Shown here piece by piece: positions 31,568-40,408 of a DNA stretch of 64,000 nucleotides. How positions within the stretch are numbered: the stretch's first letter is position 1; each line of letters begins with the position of its first letter. This stretch comes from Pseudomonas mosselii. GTDB taxonomy: Bacteria > Pseudomonadota > Gammaproteobacteria > Pseudomonadales > Pseudomonadaceae. Location: positions 1,891,501-1,955,500 of the forward strand of contig NZ_CP081966.1 of NCBI RefSeq assembly GCF_019823065.1, written 5' to 3'. The translations under genes were made by a program, and so were the position numbers. A model generated the notes under the pieces. That model worked only from the letters and a program-made list of their open reading frames with translations. It ran no database searches and was not told the DNA's origin.

Positions 31568-32451
31568 TGAGCGTCCTGATCAATAAAGACACCAAAGTCA
31601 TCTGCCAGGGCTTCACCGGCTCGCAGGGTGCTTTCCACTCCGAACAAGCCATCGCCTACGGCACCAAGATGGTCGGCGGCGTCACCCCGGGCAAGGGTGG
31701 CACCACCCACCTGGGCCTGCCGGTGTTCAACACCGTGAAAGAAGCCGTGGAAGCCACCGGCGCTGACGCGTCGGTCATCTACGTACCAGCTCCTTTCTGC
31801 AAGGACTCGATCCTGGAAGCCGCCTTCGGTGGCATCAAGCTGATCGTCTGCATCACCGAGGGTATTCCTACCCTCGACATGCTGGACGCCAAGGTCAAGT
31901 GCGACGAGCTGGGCGTGACCCTGATCGGCCCTAACTGCCCAGGTGTCATCACCCCGGGCGAGTGCAAGATCGGCATCATGCCAGGCCACATCCACTTGCC
32001 AGGCAAGGTCGGTATCGTTTCGCGTTCCGGTACCCTGACCTACGAAGCTGTGAAGCAGACCACCGACGCCGGCTTCGGCCAGTCGACCTGCGTCGGCATC
32101 GGCGGTGACCCGATCCCGGGCTCCAACTTCATCGACATCCTGAAGCTGTTCCAGGAAGACCCGAAGACCGAAGCGATCGTCATGATCGGTGAGATCGGCG
32201 GTTCCGCTGAAGAAGAAGCCGCGGCCTACATCAAGGCCAACGTGACCAAGCCTGTTGTCTCTTACATCGCCGGTGTTACCGCACCTGCGGGCAAGCGCAT
32301 GGGCCACGCTGGCGCCATCATCTCCGGTGGCAAGGGCACTGCGGACGAGAAGTTCGCCGCCCTGCAGGACGCCGGTGTGAAAACCGTGCGTTCCCTGGCT
32401 GACATCGGCAAGGCCCTGGCCGAGCTGACTGGCTGGGAAGTCAAGAAGTAA
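31567..32451 (+). CDS. sucD: Succinyl-CoA synthetase subunit alpha
   Basis: SucD binds CoA and carries the phosphohistidine intermediate: His247 in [15 protein letters not shown]. The 294-residue product also has the CoA-binding start [20 protein letters not shown] and [17 protein letters not shown]. The ribosome site GGAGGG lies at the end of sucC. A strong terminator at 32478 closes the sdh-suc run. Confidence 0.98.
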   Translation: MSVLINKDTKVICQGFTGSQGAFHSEQAIAYGTKMVGGVTPGKGGTTHLGLPVFNTVKEAVEATGADASVIYVPAPFCKDSILEAAFGGIKLIVCITEGIPTLDMLDAKVKCDELGVTLIGPNCPGVITPGECKIGIMPGHIHLPGKVGIVSRSGTLTYEAVKQTTDAGFGQSTCVGIGGDPIPGSNFIDILKLFQEDPKTEAIVMIGEIGGSAEEEAAAYIKANVTKPVVSYIAGVTAPAGKRMGHAGAIISGGKGTADEKFAALQDAGVKTVRSLADIGKALAELTGWEVKK

Positions 32452-32477
32452 GTAACACGCAGTACCCCCCACGCGCA

Positions 32478-32510
32478 CAAAGGCCACCTTCGGGTGGCCT
32501 TTGTCGTTTT
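32478..32510 (+). terminator. Terminator of the suc operon
   Basis: CAAAGGCCACC (32478-32488) and GGTGGCCTTTG (32493-32503) form a perfect 11-bp stem with a TTCG tetraloop, followed by TCGTTTTT. Confidence 0.93.
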
Positions 32511-32538
32511 TATTCGAGTCATCCGCGATCGCGTTTTT

Positions 32539-32590
32539 GTGGGAGCGGCCTTGCCGAGGCGTCGGACCGGTCGGCAAGGCCGCTCCCGCA
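32539..32590. repeat. REP-type palindrome downstream of sucD
   Basis: Arms at 32539-32558 and 32571-32590 (TGTGGGAGCGGCCTTGCCGA and its complement) match with one mismatch over 20 bases around a 12-base loop. It belongs to the genome's GGAGCGGCCTTG repeat class. Confidence 0.85.
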
Positions 32591-32903
32591 CGTGCTCAGT
32601 AAAGGCTAGGAAAACTCGATCACCTCAATCAGGATTTTCAACCAGACATCCACTCAAATCCGCAATAAATTGTCGCCGAACACGTTCAACCAGACGACAA
32701 ACACATACGCACATCGGACAAGCAGCACTGTGCCAGTGCGTTTGTCAGGCAAAACAGGTAGGCTACGCGTTCACTCTGTGCCCGTACCCCAAAAGGGAAC
32801 GACACGCTAAACGGGTCTGGCTCACCAAGCCGGGCAGCATTTCCCTTCATCCTGTGGGAAATCCCCTCCGACTCCCGATTTCAGCAGTGTGGTATTTCCT
32901 TAA

Positions 32904-34217
32904 ATGAAAGTGTTAAAAGGCCAGGATATCCTGGCGCTTGGCTTTATGACGTTCGCGCTGTTCGTCGGCGCCGGCAACATCATCTTCCCGCCCATCGTCG
33001 GCCTGCAGTCCGGTCCGAACGTGTGGATGGCCGCACTCGGCTTCCTGGTCACCGCCGTGGGCCTGCCGGTCATCACCGTGGTCGCGCTGGCCAAGGTCGG
33101 TGGCGGCATGGATGCCCTGAGCAGCCCGATCGGCAAGTTCTTCGGCGGCCTGCTGGCGGCCGTGTGCTACCTCTCGGTCGGTCCGCTGTTCGCCACCCCG
33201 CGTACCGCGACCGTGTCGTTCGAAGTGGGCGTTGCGCCGTTGACCGGCGAGAGCCCGACGGCGCTGCTTATCTACAGCATCGTGTACTTCGCCGTGGTAC
33301 TGGCCGTGTCCATGTATCCGGGCAAGCTGCTCGACACCGTGGGCCGTTTCCTCGCGCCATTGAAGATCATCGCCCTGGCAGTGCTGGGCATCGCGGCCTT
33401 CGCCCTGCCGGCTGGCACCATTGGCGAGGCCCAGCCTGCCTATGCCGCCGCCGCGTTCTCCAAAGGGTTCTCCGATGGCTACCTGACCATGGACACCCTG
33501 GGCGCCCTGGTTTTCGGTATCGTCATCGTCAACGCCATCCGCTCGCGTGGCGTCGAGTCGCCGAAGCTGATCACCCGTTATGCCATCATCGCCGGCCTGA
33601 TTGCCGGTGTCGGCCTGGTGCTGGTGTACGTCAGCCTGTTCCGCCTTGGCGCGGGCAGCCATGACATCGCCGCCGACGCCACCAACGGCGCGATGGTCCT
33701 GCATGCCTACGTGCAGCACACCTTTGGTTCGTTGGGCAGCGGCTTCCTCGCCGTGTTGATCGCACTGGCCTGTCTGGTGACCGCTGTTGGTCTGACCTGC
33801 GCCTGCGCCGAGTACTTCAGCCAGATCCTGCCGCTGTCGTACCGTGCCCTTGTGGTAATCCTGGCCGGCTTCTCGCTGCTGATCTCCAACCTGGGTCTGA
33901 CCAAGCTGATCATGTTCTCGATTCCCGTGCTGACGGCGATCTACCCGCCGTGCATCGTGGTCGTGGGCCTGAGCTTTGTGAAAGACCTGTGGAATTCGCC
34001 GACCCGTATCCTGGCCCCGGTCATGCTGGTGTCGCTGGTGTTCGGCGTTGTCGACGCGATCAAGGGCAGCAGCTTTGCCCACGTACTGCCTGACGCCCTG
34101 GCTCACCTGCCGTTCAGCAACGAAGGCATGGCCTGGCTGGTGCCTTCGGTGGTCACTCTGGCCGCCGCCGTGGTCTGCGATCGCATGCTGGGCAAGCCGC
34201 GCGAGGCGCTGGCCTGA
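32904..34217 (+). CDS. brnQ: Branched-chain amino acid transporter
   Basis: BrnQ proteins are sodium- or proton-coupled symporters for leucine, isoleucine and valine. The 437-residue product is hydrophobic throughout with about 12 membrane helices, and its start ([20 protein letters not shown] then FPPIVG) is the family signature; the length matches E. coli BrnQ (439). The ATG at 32904 has only a weak ribosome site (TTCCTTAA), so translation may depend on the long leader. It stands alone between two terminators. Confidence 0.95.
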   Translation: MKVLKGQDILALGFMTFALFVGAGNIIFPPIVGLQSGPNVWMAALGFLVTAVGLPVITVVALAKVGGGMDALSSPIGKFFGGLLAAVCYLSVGPLFATPRTATVSFEVGVAPLTGESPTALLIYSIVYFAVVLAVSMYPGKLLDTVGRFLAPLKIIALAVLGIAAFALPAGTIGEAQPAYAAAAFSKGFSDGYLTMDTLGALVFGIVIVNAIRSRGVESPKLITRYAIIAGLIAGVGLVLVYVSLFRLGAGSHDIAADATNGAMVLHAYVQHTFGSLGSGFLAVLIALACLVTAVGLTCACAEYFSQILPLSYRALVVILAGFSLLISNLGLTKLIMFSIPVLTAIYPPCIVVVGLSFVKDLWNSPTRILAPVMLVSLVFGVVDAIKGSSFAHVLPDALAHLPFSNEGMAWLVPSVVTLAAAVVCDRMLGKPREALA

Positions 34218-34284
34218 TGGATTGAAACCTCAAGGGCAGGGCGCTGGCCACAAGCTGAAGGGCGCTTGCCGATGGTGGATATCG

Positions 34285-34316
34285 AAACCCCGCTGCCGAA
34301 AGGCGCGGGGTTTTTT
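34285..34316 (+). terminator. Terminator after brnQ
   Basis: AAACCCCGC (34285-34293) pairs with GCGGGGTTT (from 34305) around TGCCGAAAGGC, with six T residues. Confidence 0.85.
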
Positions 34317-34409
34317 GTCGGCTGTACCGACGCTATCGTGGCGAGGGCGTGTCTTTTGCCGAATCCGGGCGTCGAAAACCGGTCTGTTTCTCTTTGACGG
34401 GACTGCTGC

Positions 34410-35159
34410 ATGAGCTTCATCCAAAACAACCTGGGCAACCTCCTTGCCGCCTGCTGGTTCGCCATCTGCTGGGGCGGCTACACCCGCTACGCCATCTGGA
34501 AAGGCCGCGACACGGCGTGCCTGGCCAGCGTGCTGCACCTGTACCGCGAAGACTGGATGCGCCGCATGCTGCTGCGCGACAACCGAATCGCCGATGCCAG
34601 CGTGATCGGCAACCTGGAGCGCAACGCGTCGTTCTTCGCCTCCAGTACCTTGATCATCCTCGCCGGTATCCTCACCGTGCTCGGAGCGTCGGATCGCGCG
34701 CTGTCGCTGCTGGCCGACCTGCCATTGGTGCAGCAGGCCTCGCAAGGGATGTCGGAAATCAAGTTGCTGTGCCTGGCGATGGTGTTCGTCTACGCCTTCT
34801 TCACCTTCAGCTGGTGCATGCGCCAATACAACTTCGCCGCTGTGTTGGTGGGTTCGGCGCCGATGATCGGCGAGCGCCTGGTCAACGAACTCGAGCGCAA
34901 GGCCTTCGCCTCTCGGGCCGCACGCGTACTGTCGTTGGCCGCCAACCAGTTCAACCTGGGATTGCGTTCGTACTACTTCGGCATGGCCATGCTGAGTTGG
35001 TTCATCAGCCCTTGGTTGTTCATGGTCATGAGTGTCGGCGTTGTATTCATCCTGTATCGCCGCGAGTTCCATTCCCATGTACTGGAAGTGATGGTGTTCA
35101 CACCGACGGAAAGTGTGTCGGTAGAGCCGGGCAAGGACGCTTCCGGTATTGCTGGCTGA
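34410..35159 (+). CDS. DUF599-family membrane protein
   Basis: A 249-residue protein with hydrophobic segments near residues 8-24, 75-95, 115-135 and 190-222, and the conserved stretches WGGYTRYAIWKGRD, DASVIGNLERNASFFAS and FTFSWCMRQYNFAAVLVG that I associate with DUF599. Function is unknown. It follows brnQ but is separated from it by a terminator, and it is itself followed by a bidirectional terminator, so it appears monocistronic. The position next to brnQ is shared by other pseudomonads as I recall. Confidence 0.85.
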   Translation: MSFIQNNLGNLLAACWFAICWGGYTRYAIWKGRDTACLASVLHLYREDWMRRMLLRDNRIADASVIGNLERNASFFASSTLIILAGILTVLGASDRALSLLADLPLVQQASQGMSEIKLLCLAMVFVYAFFTFSWCMRQYNFAAVLVGSAPMIGERLVNELERKAFASRAARVLSLAANQFNLGLRSYYFGMAMLSWFISPWLFMVMSVGVVFILYRREFHSHVLEVMVFTPTESVSVEPGKDASGIAG

Positions 35160-35185
35160 AACCTTTTAGCGTAAGTGGTAGATAC

Positions 35186-35214
35186 AAAAAAACCCGACAT
35201 TGTCGGGTTTTTTT
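35186..35214. terminator. Bidirectional terminator
   Basis: AAAAAAACCCGACA and TGTCGGGTTTTTTT form a near-continuous palindrome with A- and T-runs on the two sides, between the DUF599 gene and the convergent small lipoprotein gene. Confidence 0.9.
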
Positions 35215-35225
35215 GTATGGTGCGA

Positions 35226-35501
35226 TTACTGCTTGGCAGGCTCGGCAGGCGCAGTGGTCGGCGCTGGGGTGGAGGGCGCGGCCTCCTCGGCGGCCTTCTG
35301 CTGCGCTTCGGCCTGATCTTTGGCGGCTTCGGCGTTTTCCTTGGCGGCTTCGTTCATCTTATCCTGAGCTTCGCCCATCTTTTCCTGGGCTTGCTCGGCG
35401 TGTTGCTGTGCGTCCTGGGCTTTGTCTTCGCTCGCTTTATCGCAAGCAGCCAGGCCCATGGCAGCGGCCAGCATCAGAGCAAAAGCAAAAGGTTTACGCA
35501 T
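35226..35501 (-). CDS. Small Ala/Glu/Lys-rich coiled-coil lipoprotein
   Basis: A 91-residue protein. The signal peptide MRKPFAFALMLAAAMGLAAC provides a lipobox (LAAC). The mature part consists almost wholly of Ala, Gln, Glu, Lys and Asp with Met at intervals (for example AQEKMGEAQDKMNEAAKEN), which predicts one long amphipathic helix or coiled coil, and it ends in a Pro/Ala tail. It resembles small outer-membrane lipoproteins of the Lpp/OprI size class but I do not see their exact sequence. It may tether or space the outer membrane; function unknown. Confidence 0.85.
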   Translation of the reverse strand: MRKPFAFALMLAAAMGLAACDKASEDKAQDAQQHAEQAQEKMGEAQDKMNEAAKENAEAAKDQAEAQQKAAEEAAPSTPAPTTAPAEPAKQ

Positions 35502-35637
35502 GGGGTGTTTCTCCTGGGTGGAATAACTTTACGTGTACCTTCGAGTTCATCGTCTGCGAAGAAGTTCCACAAAGGTTACAGATATATAACTGCCCGACCT
35601 ATATGGACTTTTTATCTATTTTATGAAGCGAGGGACA

Positions 35638-36114
35638 ATGAACGAGACGCCATTGATGGCGATGGCCGAGCGTTTTCTCTCGGCGTTGAAACATTGCCAG
35701 GTATTGCAGATGCGCGTGCACCACGCCGACGCCGACGGCATGACGCTGGTGCTGCCCTGGTCACCGGCCATTGTCGGCAACCCGCAGAACGGCGCGGTGC
35801 ACGGCGGGGTGCTGACCACGCTGATGGACACCACCTGCGGCATGGCCACGCTCTGCGCGTTGCCGCGTTTCGAGGTGTGCCCGACCCTGGACCTGCGCAT
35901 CGACTACATGCACCCGGCCGAGGCCGGCAAGGACATCTTCGGCCATGCCCAGTGCTACCGGGTGACCCGCGATGTCATTTTCACCCGCGGCACTGCCTAC
36001 CAGGACGACCCCGCGCAGCCGATCTGCCAGGTGGTCGGCACCTTCATGCGCCTGGGGCAGGACGTCAAGGGCGGCATTCGCTTCGGCAACAGCCTCAAGG
36101 AGGGCCGCGCGTGA
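35638..36114 (+). CDS. PaaI-type hotdog thioesterase 1
   Basis: The product (158 residues from ATG 35638, GAGG ribosome site) is a single hotdog domain with NPQNGAVHGGVLTTLMDTTC, the family motif in which the Asn/Asp-Gly-His-Gly-Gly turn positions the acyl-CoA thioester. It then has LDLRIDYMHPAEAGKDIFG and an RGTAYQDD strand. Substrate unknown; small or medium acyl-CoA is typical. The stop overlaps the next gene (GTGA), so the two thioesterases are translated together and may form a heteromer. Confidence 0.9.
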   Translation: MNETPLMAMAERFLSALKHCQVLQMRVHHADADGMTLVLPWSPAIVGNPQNGAVHGGVLTTLMDTTCGMATLCALPRFEVCPTLDLRIDYMHPAEAGKDIFGHAQCYRVTRDVIFTRGTAYQDDPAQPICQVVGTFMRLGQDVKGGIRFGNSLKEGRA

Positions 36115-36569
36115 TCCCCGCCGATATCCGTCAACAGTTGAACCGGGCCCATGCTCGCGGCGATTACCAGCCATTGCTGGCATTGATCCCGTATGCCGGG
36201 TTGATCGGCATCGAATGCGAGCGCCACGGCGACGACCTGCTGTTCCGCCTGCCGGCCAATCCTGACAACATCGGCAACCCGTTGTTACCGGCGATCCATG
36301 GTGGCGTGATTGCCGGCTTCATGGAGCTGTCCGCGGCACTGTACCTGTTGATCTTCAGCGAGAGCGCGAGCATCCCGAAGATCATCGATTTCTCCATCGA
36401 TTACCTGCGCGCCGGGCATTTTCGCGACACCTACGCCCAGTGCCAGCTATGGCGCCAGGGGCGGCGGGTGACCAACGTCGCCATCACCGCCTGGCAGGGC
36501 GATCGCGACACGCCGATCGCCACGGCGCGCGCGCATTTCAAGATCGAACCGGAAAAGCCCTTGAAATAG
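36111..36569 (+). CDS. PaaI-type hotdog thioesterase 2
   Basis: The product (152 residues from GTG 36111) is a second hotdog domain with LPAIHGGVIAGFMELSAALY, IDFSIDYLRAGHFRDTYAQC and VTNVAITAWQGD. It lacks the classical NPxGxxHGG spacing seen in gene 1 (here NPLLPAIHGG) but keeps the His-Gly-Gly. Its GTG overlaps the stop of the preceding thioesterase. The last codons also contain the -35 element of the htpG heat-shock promoter. Confidence 0.88.
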   Translation: MIPADIRQQLNRAHARGDYQPLLALIPYAGLIGIECERHGDDLLFRLPANPDNIGNPLLPAIHGGVIAGFMELSAALYLLIFSESASIPKIIDFSIDYLRAGHFRDTYAQCQLWRQGRRVTNVAITAWQGDRDTPIATARAHFKIEPEKPLK

Positions 36570-36587
36570 TCAGGGGTGCCCCCATCT
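36560..36587 (+). promoter_or_regulatory. Sigma-32 heat-shock promoter of htpG
   Basis: CTTGAAA (36560-36566) and CCCCATCT (36580-36587) are separated by 13 bases and match the RpoH consensus CTTGAAA-N11-16-CCCCATNT at every specified base. The -35 lies in the last codons of the preceding thioesterase gene, immediately before its TAG stop. Confidence 0.9.
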
Positions 36588-36662
36588 GCTGGACATCCGC
36601 CATCAAAAGCAGGCCCGACGGCCGCCAGGCGTCAACAACCAACAGATTGGAGTTTGAAGACC

Positions 36663-38570
36663 ATGAGTGTGGAGACTCAAAAAGAAACCCTGGGCTTCCA
36701 GACCGAGGTAAAGCAGCTGCTGCACCTCATGATCCATTCCCTGTATTCGAACAAGGAGATCTTCCTGCGCGAGCTGATCTCCAACGCTTCCGACGCCGCC
36801 GACAAGCTGCGTTTCGAGGCCCTGGCCAAGCCTGAGCTGCTCGAAGGCGACGCCGAGCTGAAAATCCGCCTGAGCTTCGACAAAGACGCCAATACCGTGA
36901 CCCTCGAGGACAACGGCATCGGCATGAGCCGCGAAGACGTCATTGCCCACCTGGGCACCATCGCCAAGTCCGGCACCGCCGACTTCATGAAGAACCTCAC
37001 CGGTGACCAGAAGAAGGATTCGCACCTGATCGGTCAGTTCGGCGTGGGCTTCTATTCCGCGTTCATCGTCGCCGACAAGGTCGACGTGTTCAGCCGTCGC
37101 GCCGGTCTGCCGGCCGCCGAAGGCGTGCACTGGTCGTCCAGGGGCGAGGGTGAGTTCGAGGTCGCCACCGTCGACAAGCCGCAGCGCGGCACCCGTATCG
37201 TCCTGCACCTGAAGAAGGGCGAGGACGAGTTCGCCGATGGCTGGCGCCTGCGCAACATCGTCAAGAAGTACTCCGATCACATCGCCCTGCCGATCGAGCT
37301 GCCGAAGGAGCAACCAGCGGCTGCCGAAGGCGAAGAGCAGCCGGCCCAGGAGTGGGAAACCGTCAACCGCGCCAGCGCCCTGTGGACCCGTTCGCGCACC
37401 GAGGTCAAGGATGAGGAGTACCAGGAGTTCTACAAGCACATCGGCCATGACTTCGAGAACCCGCTGGCCTGGAGCCACAACAAGGTCGAAGGCAAGCTTG
37501 AGTACAACTCGCTGCTGTACGTGCCGGCCCGCGCACCGTTCGACCTGTACCAGCGCGAAGCGCCACGCGGTCTGAAGCTGTACGTGCAGCGCGTGTTCAT
37601 CATGGACCAGGCCGAGTCGTTCCTGCCGCTGTACCTGCGCTTCATCAAGGGTGTGGTCGACTCCAACGACCTGTCGCTTAACGTTTCCCGCGAGATCCTG
37701 CAGAAGGATCCGATCATCGATTCGATGAAGACCGCGCTGACCAAGCGCGTGCTGGACATGCTGGAGAAGCTGGCGAAGAACGAGCCCGAGCAGTACAAGG
37801 GCTTCTGGAAGAACTTCGGCCAGGTGCTGAAGGAAGGCCCGGCCGAGGACTTCGCCAACAAGGAGAAGATCGCAGGCCTGCTGCGCTTCGCCTCCACCCA
37901 CGACGACAGCGGCGAGCAGAGCGTTGCCCTGGCCGACTACCTGGCCCGCGCCAAGGAAGGCCAGGACAAGATCTACTTCCTGACCGGCGAATCCTACGCC
38001 CAGGTCAAGAACAGCCCGCACCTGGAGGTCTTCCGCAAGAAAGGCATCGAAGTGCTGCTGCTGACCGACCGCATCGACGAGTGGCTGATGAGCTACCTCA
38101 GCGAGTTCGATGGCAAGGCCTTCGTCGACGTCGCCCGTGGCGACCTGGACCTGGGCAAGCTGGATTCCGAAGAGGACAAGAAGGCCCAGGAAGAAGTCGC
38201 CAAGGACAAGGAAGGCCTGGTCGAGCGCCTCAAGGGCGCGCTGGGTGACAGCGTGGCCGAAGTGCGTGTCTCGCACCGCCTGACCGATTCGCCGGCGATC
38301 CTGGCCATCGGTGAGCAGGACCTGGGCCTGCAAATGCGCCAGATCCTCGAAGCCAGCGGGCAGAAGGTGCCCGAGTCCAAGCCGATCTTCGAGTTCAACC
38401 CGACCCACCCGCTGATCGAGAAGCTCGATGGCGAGCAGAGCGAAGACCGCTTTGCCGAGCTTTCGCACATCCTGTTCGACCAGGCGGCCCTGGCGGCCGG
38501 CGACAGCCTGAAGGACCCGGCGGCCTATGTGCGTCGCCTCAACAAGCTGCTGGTCGAGCTGTCCGCTTGA
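36663..38570 (+). CDS. htpG: Molecular chaperone HtpG (Hsp90)
   Basis: HtpG is the bacterial Hsp90, an ATP-dependent cytosolic chaperone. The product (635 residues from ATG 36663, GGAG ribosome site) has the GHKL ATPase N-domain with [50 protein letters not shown] and GEGEFEV. The middle domain has [13 protein letters not shown] and [17 protein letters not shown], and the C-terminal dimerisation domain is complete. Its length matches E. coli HtpG (624) closely. Control is clearly by heat shock from the promoter at 36560. An in-frame ATG at 36576 lies at the -10 element and cannot be used from that promoter. Confidence 0.98.
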   Translation: MSVETQKETLGFQTEVKQLLHLMIHSLYSNKEIFLRELISNASDAADKLRFEALAKPELLEGDAELKIRLSFDKDANTVTLEDNGIGMSREDVIAHLGTIAKSGTADFMKNLTGDQKKDSHLIGQFGVGFYSAFIVADKVDVFSRRAGLPAAEGVHWSSRGEGEFEVATVDKPQRGTRIVLHLKKGEDEFADGWRLRNIVKKYSDHIALPIELPKEQPAAAEGEEQPAQEWETVNRASALWTRSRTEVKDEEYQEFYKHIGHDFENPLAWSHNKVEGKLEYNSLLYVPARAPFDLYQREAPRGLKLYVQRVFIMDQAESFLPLYLRFIKGVVDSNDLSLNVSREILQKDPIIDSMKTALTKRVLDMLEKLAKNEPEQYKGFWKNFGQVLKEGPAEDFANKEKIAGLLRFASTHDDSGEQSVALADYLARAKEGQDKIYFLTGESYAQVKNSPHLEVFRKKGIEVLLLTDRIDEWLMSYLSEFDGKAFVDVARGDLDLGKLDSEEDKKAQEEVAKDKEGLVERLKGALGDSVAEVRVSHRLTDSPAILAIGEQDLGLQMRQILEASGQKVPESKPIFEFNPTHPLIEKLDGEQSEDRFAELSHILFDQAALAAGDSLKDPAAYVRRLNKLLVELSA

Positions 38571-38582
38571 TCTGACGCAGAC

Positions 38583-38610
38583 AAAGCCCGCTTCGGCGGG
38601 CTTTTTCTTT
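38583..38610 (+). terminator. Terminator after htpG
   Basis: AAAGCCCGC and GCGGGCTTT pair around a TTCG tetraloop, followed by a T-rich tail. Confidence 0.9.
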
Positions 38611-38679
38611 CTGGTGAGAATGGGGGGCGCTGGGAATGCATCTATCATGTGCTGACCCGTGAAGCCCAAGGAGAGCTGA

Positions 38680-39405
38680 ATGAGCAAGGTCATCGTCGAA
38701 TCGCTGGTCTATCACCTGTCAGGCAAAGCCTACGAAAGCCGCCTGGTCTACACCCAGGGCGCGCTGCCCCAGCCGGGCCTGGTGATGGCGCCGAACTGGA
38801 TGGGTATCGGCGAGGGCGCCGAACGTATCGCCAAGGAAGTGGCCGAGCAAGGCTATGTGGTGTTGATCGCCGACCTGTACGGCCAGTCGGTGCGCCCGTC
38901 CAATGCCGACGAGGCGGGCGCGGCGATGATGCCGCTGAAAAATGATCGCGCCGAGCTGCGCAAGCGTATGCAGGAGGCGCTGGCGCAGCTGCTGGGGCAG
39001 TCTAGGGCCTTGTTGGAGCCTGGCAAGGTGGCCACCTTCGGCTTCTGCTTCGGTGGCTGCTGCGCGTTGGAGCTGGCCCGCTCCGGCGCCGACCTGAAGG
39101 CCGCCGTTTCCTTCCATGGCACCCTGGACACGCCAAGCCCCGAGGATGCCAAGCGCATCAAGGGTTCGGTGCTGGTGCTGCATGGCGCTTCCGATCCGCT
39201 GGTGCCCAAGGAACAGCTACCGGCTTTCGAGGCCGAGATGAACGCGGCCAAGGTCGACTGGCAATTGCTCAGCTATGGCGGCGCGGTGCATTCGTTCACC
39301 GATCCGAACGCCAATGTGCCGGGCAAGATGCAGTATGACCGGCGTACGTCGGAGCGGGCGTTCCGCTCGATGCATAACTTGCTCAAGGAAGTGTTCGCAG
39401 GCTGA
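38680..39405 (+). CDS. Dienelactone hydrolase family protein
   Basis: A 241-residue alpha/beta hydrolase with the family nucleophile Cys in GFCFGGCCALELA, an Asp in VLHGASDPLVP and a His in GGAVHSFTDPNA, completing a Cys-Asp-His triad. The AAGGAGAG ribosome site supports ATG 38680. Dienelactone hydrolase itself acts in chlorocatechol degradation, but no such pathway is nearby; family members outside those clusters have broad or unknown substrates. It follows htpG after a terminator and ends at a terminator shared with the convergent pirin gene. Confidence 0.88.
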   Translation: MSKVIVESLVYHLSGKAYESRLVYTQGALPQPGLVMAPNWMGIGEGAERIAKEVAEQGYVVLIADLYGQSVRPSNADEAGAAMMPLKNDRAELRKRMQEALAQLLGQSRALLEPGKVATFGFCFGGCCALELARSGADLKAAVSFHGTLDTPSPEDAKRIKGSVLVLHGASDPLVPKEQLPAFEAEMNAAKVDWQLLSYGGAVHSFTDPNANVPGKMQYDRRTSERAFRSMHNLLKEVFAG

Positions 39406-39412
39406 ACGCTCA

Positions 39413-39431
39413 GGGGCCGCAAAGCGGCCCC
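39413..39431. terminator. Hairpin between the dienelactone hydrolase and pirin genes
   Basis: GGGGCCGC-AAA-GCGGCCCC is a perfect 8-bp stem in the 29-base gap between convergent genes, with only a short T-stretch on the plus side. Confidence 0.7.
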
Positions 39432-39434
39432 AGT

Positions 39435-40298
39435 TTAGCGCGGTAGTTCGATCCGCCCGCTTTCCCCCGGCACCACCGGCCAATCCCCAGCCGCCCAGCG
39501 CGCCCGCGCCGACTCGATCAAGGCCGGATCACTGGCCACGAAATTCCAGTTCATCCGCCGCGGACCATCCAGCGGCGCGCCGCCGATCAGCACCAGCTGG
39601 CACTCCTCCTCGGCATACAAGCTCACCGCTTCGCCCTCAGGCAGCACGACCAGGCTGCATGGCTCGACGTCCTCGCCATCCAGCAGCAACTCACCTTCGA
39701 GCAGATACAGCGCGCGCTGTGCGTGTTCCGTCGGCACGATCAGGGTGGTGGCCGGCTGCATGCGCACATGGGCATAAAGTGTCGGGGAGAGCACTGGCAC
39801 GGGGGATTCCAGGCAGAAACCCTTGCCGGCAATCATGCGGATCTGCACGCCCAGGCTGTCGCTGAGCGGCAGGCTGGCCGCCGGGTGATGGCTGTAGCTT
39901 GCCGGCCCTTGTTCGGCGCTTTGCGGGGAAGCCAGCCATACCTGCAGCCCATGCAGGCGCGAGCCTTTGCGAAATGCTTCTGCCGGCGTTCGCTCGACGT
40001 GCGCCACGCCGGCGCCGGCGGTCATCCAACTGACATCGCCCGGCTGTACGCGCTGGTCCGAGCCCAGGCTGTCCTTGTGCTGGATTTCACCCTCGAACAG
40101 GTAGGTGAGGGTGGACAGGCCGATATGCGGATGCTGGCGAATGTCCATGCCATGGCCCGGCGCGTAGTCGGTTTCCAGCATATGGTCGAAGAACACGAAG
40201 GGGCCGACGCTGCGGCACTGCGCCGATGGCAGCGGGCGCAGGATCGGCTGGCCCTCGACCGATTCGGCACGTGGGCGGATGACCAGGGGACTGCTCAT
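39435..40298 (-). CDS. Pirin family protein
   Basis: The product (287 residues from ATG 40298) is a bicupin with the pirin metal-site pattern HPHIGLSTLTYLFEG and GVAHVERTP, giving the expected His-x-His and His-x-Glu ligands, and SVGPFVFFDHM near the start. Pirins bind iron and include quercetinases and redox-sensing cofactors; the role here is unknown. The frame extends upstream to 40424, but that part overlaps the divergent amidohydrolase region and lacks cupin features. It is convergent with the dienelactone hydrolase gene. Confidence 0.9.
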   Translation of the reverse strand: MSSPLVIRPRAESVEGQPILRPLPSAQCRSVGPFVFFDHMLETDYAPGHGMDIRQHPHIGLSTLTYLFEGEIQHKDSLGSDQRVQPGDVSWMTAGAGVAHVERTPAEAFRKGSRLHGLQVWLASPQSAEQGPASYSHHPAASLPLSDSLGVQIRMIAGKGFCLESPVPVLSPTLYAHVRMQPATTLIVPTEHAQRALYLLEGELLLDGEDVEPCSLVVLPEGEAVSLYAEEECQLVLIGGAPLDGPRRMNWNFVASDPALIESARARWAAGDWPVVPGESGRIELPR

Positions 40299-40408
40299 GG
40301 CGACACTCCTTGAGGGATGCCTGCAAGCATAGCGTTTCGCCGTCCGTGGCTGAACCGTCGCGGGCGCTGCCCGGTCTACTCTGGCGGGGATGGCAAAAGG
40401 AGGCTCCA

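Larger units (their letters stand above)
32452..32903. other. 452-base gap between sucD and brnQ
   Basis: It contains the sucD terminator (32478-32510) and a REP palindrome (32539-32590). The remaining 310 bases before brnQ are moderately AT-rich with no gene or recognised regulatory motif. A 137-codon frame crossing the REP has no family features and is not called. The length leaves room for a long brnQ leader. Confidence 0.6.

Noticed and set aside
32494-32907. 137-codon frame between sucD and brnQ
   Set aside because: It crosses a terminator and a REP palindrome and shows no protein-like composition.
35175-36569. Single 464-codon protein spanning the lipoprotein region and both thioesterases
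   Set aside because: Only the last 152 codons (from GTG 36111) encode a hotdog domain; the rest is an out-of-frame reading of neighbouring genes.
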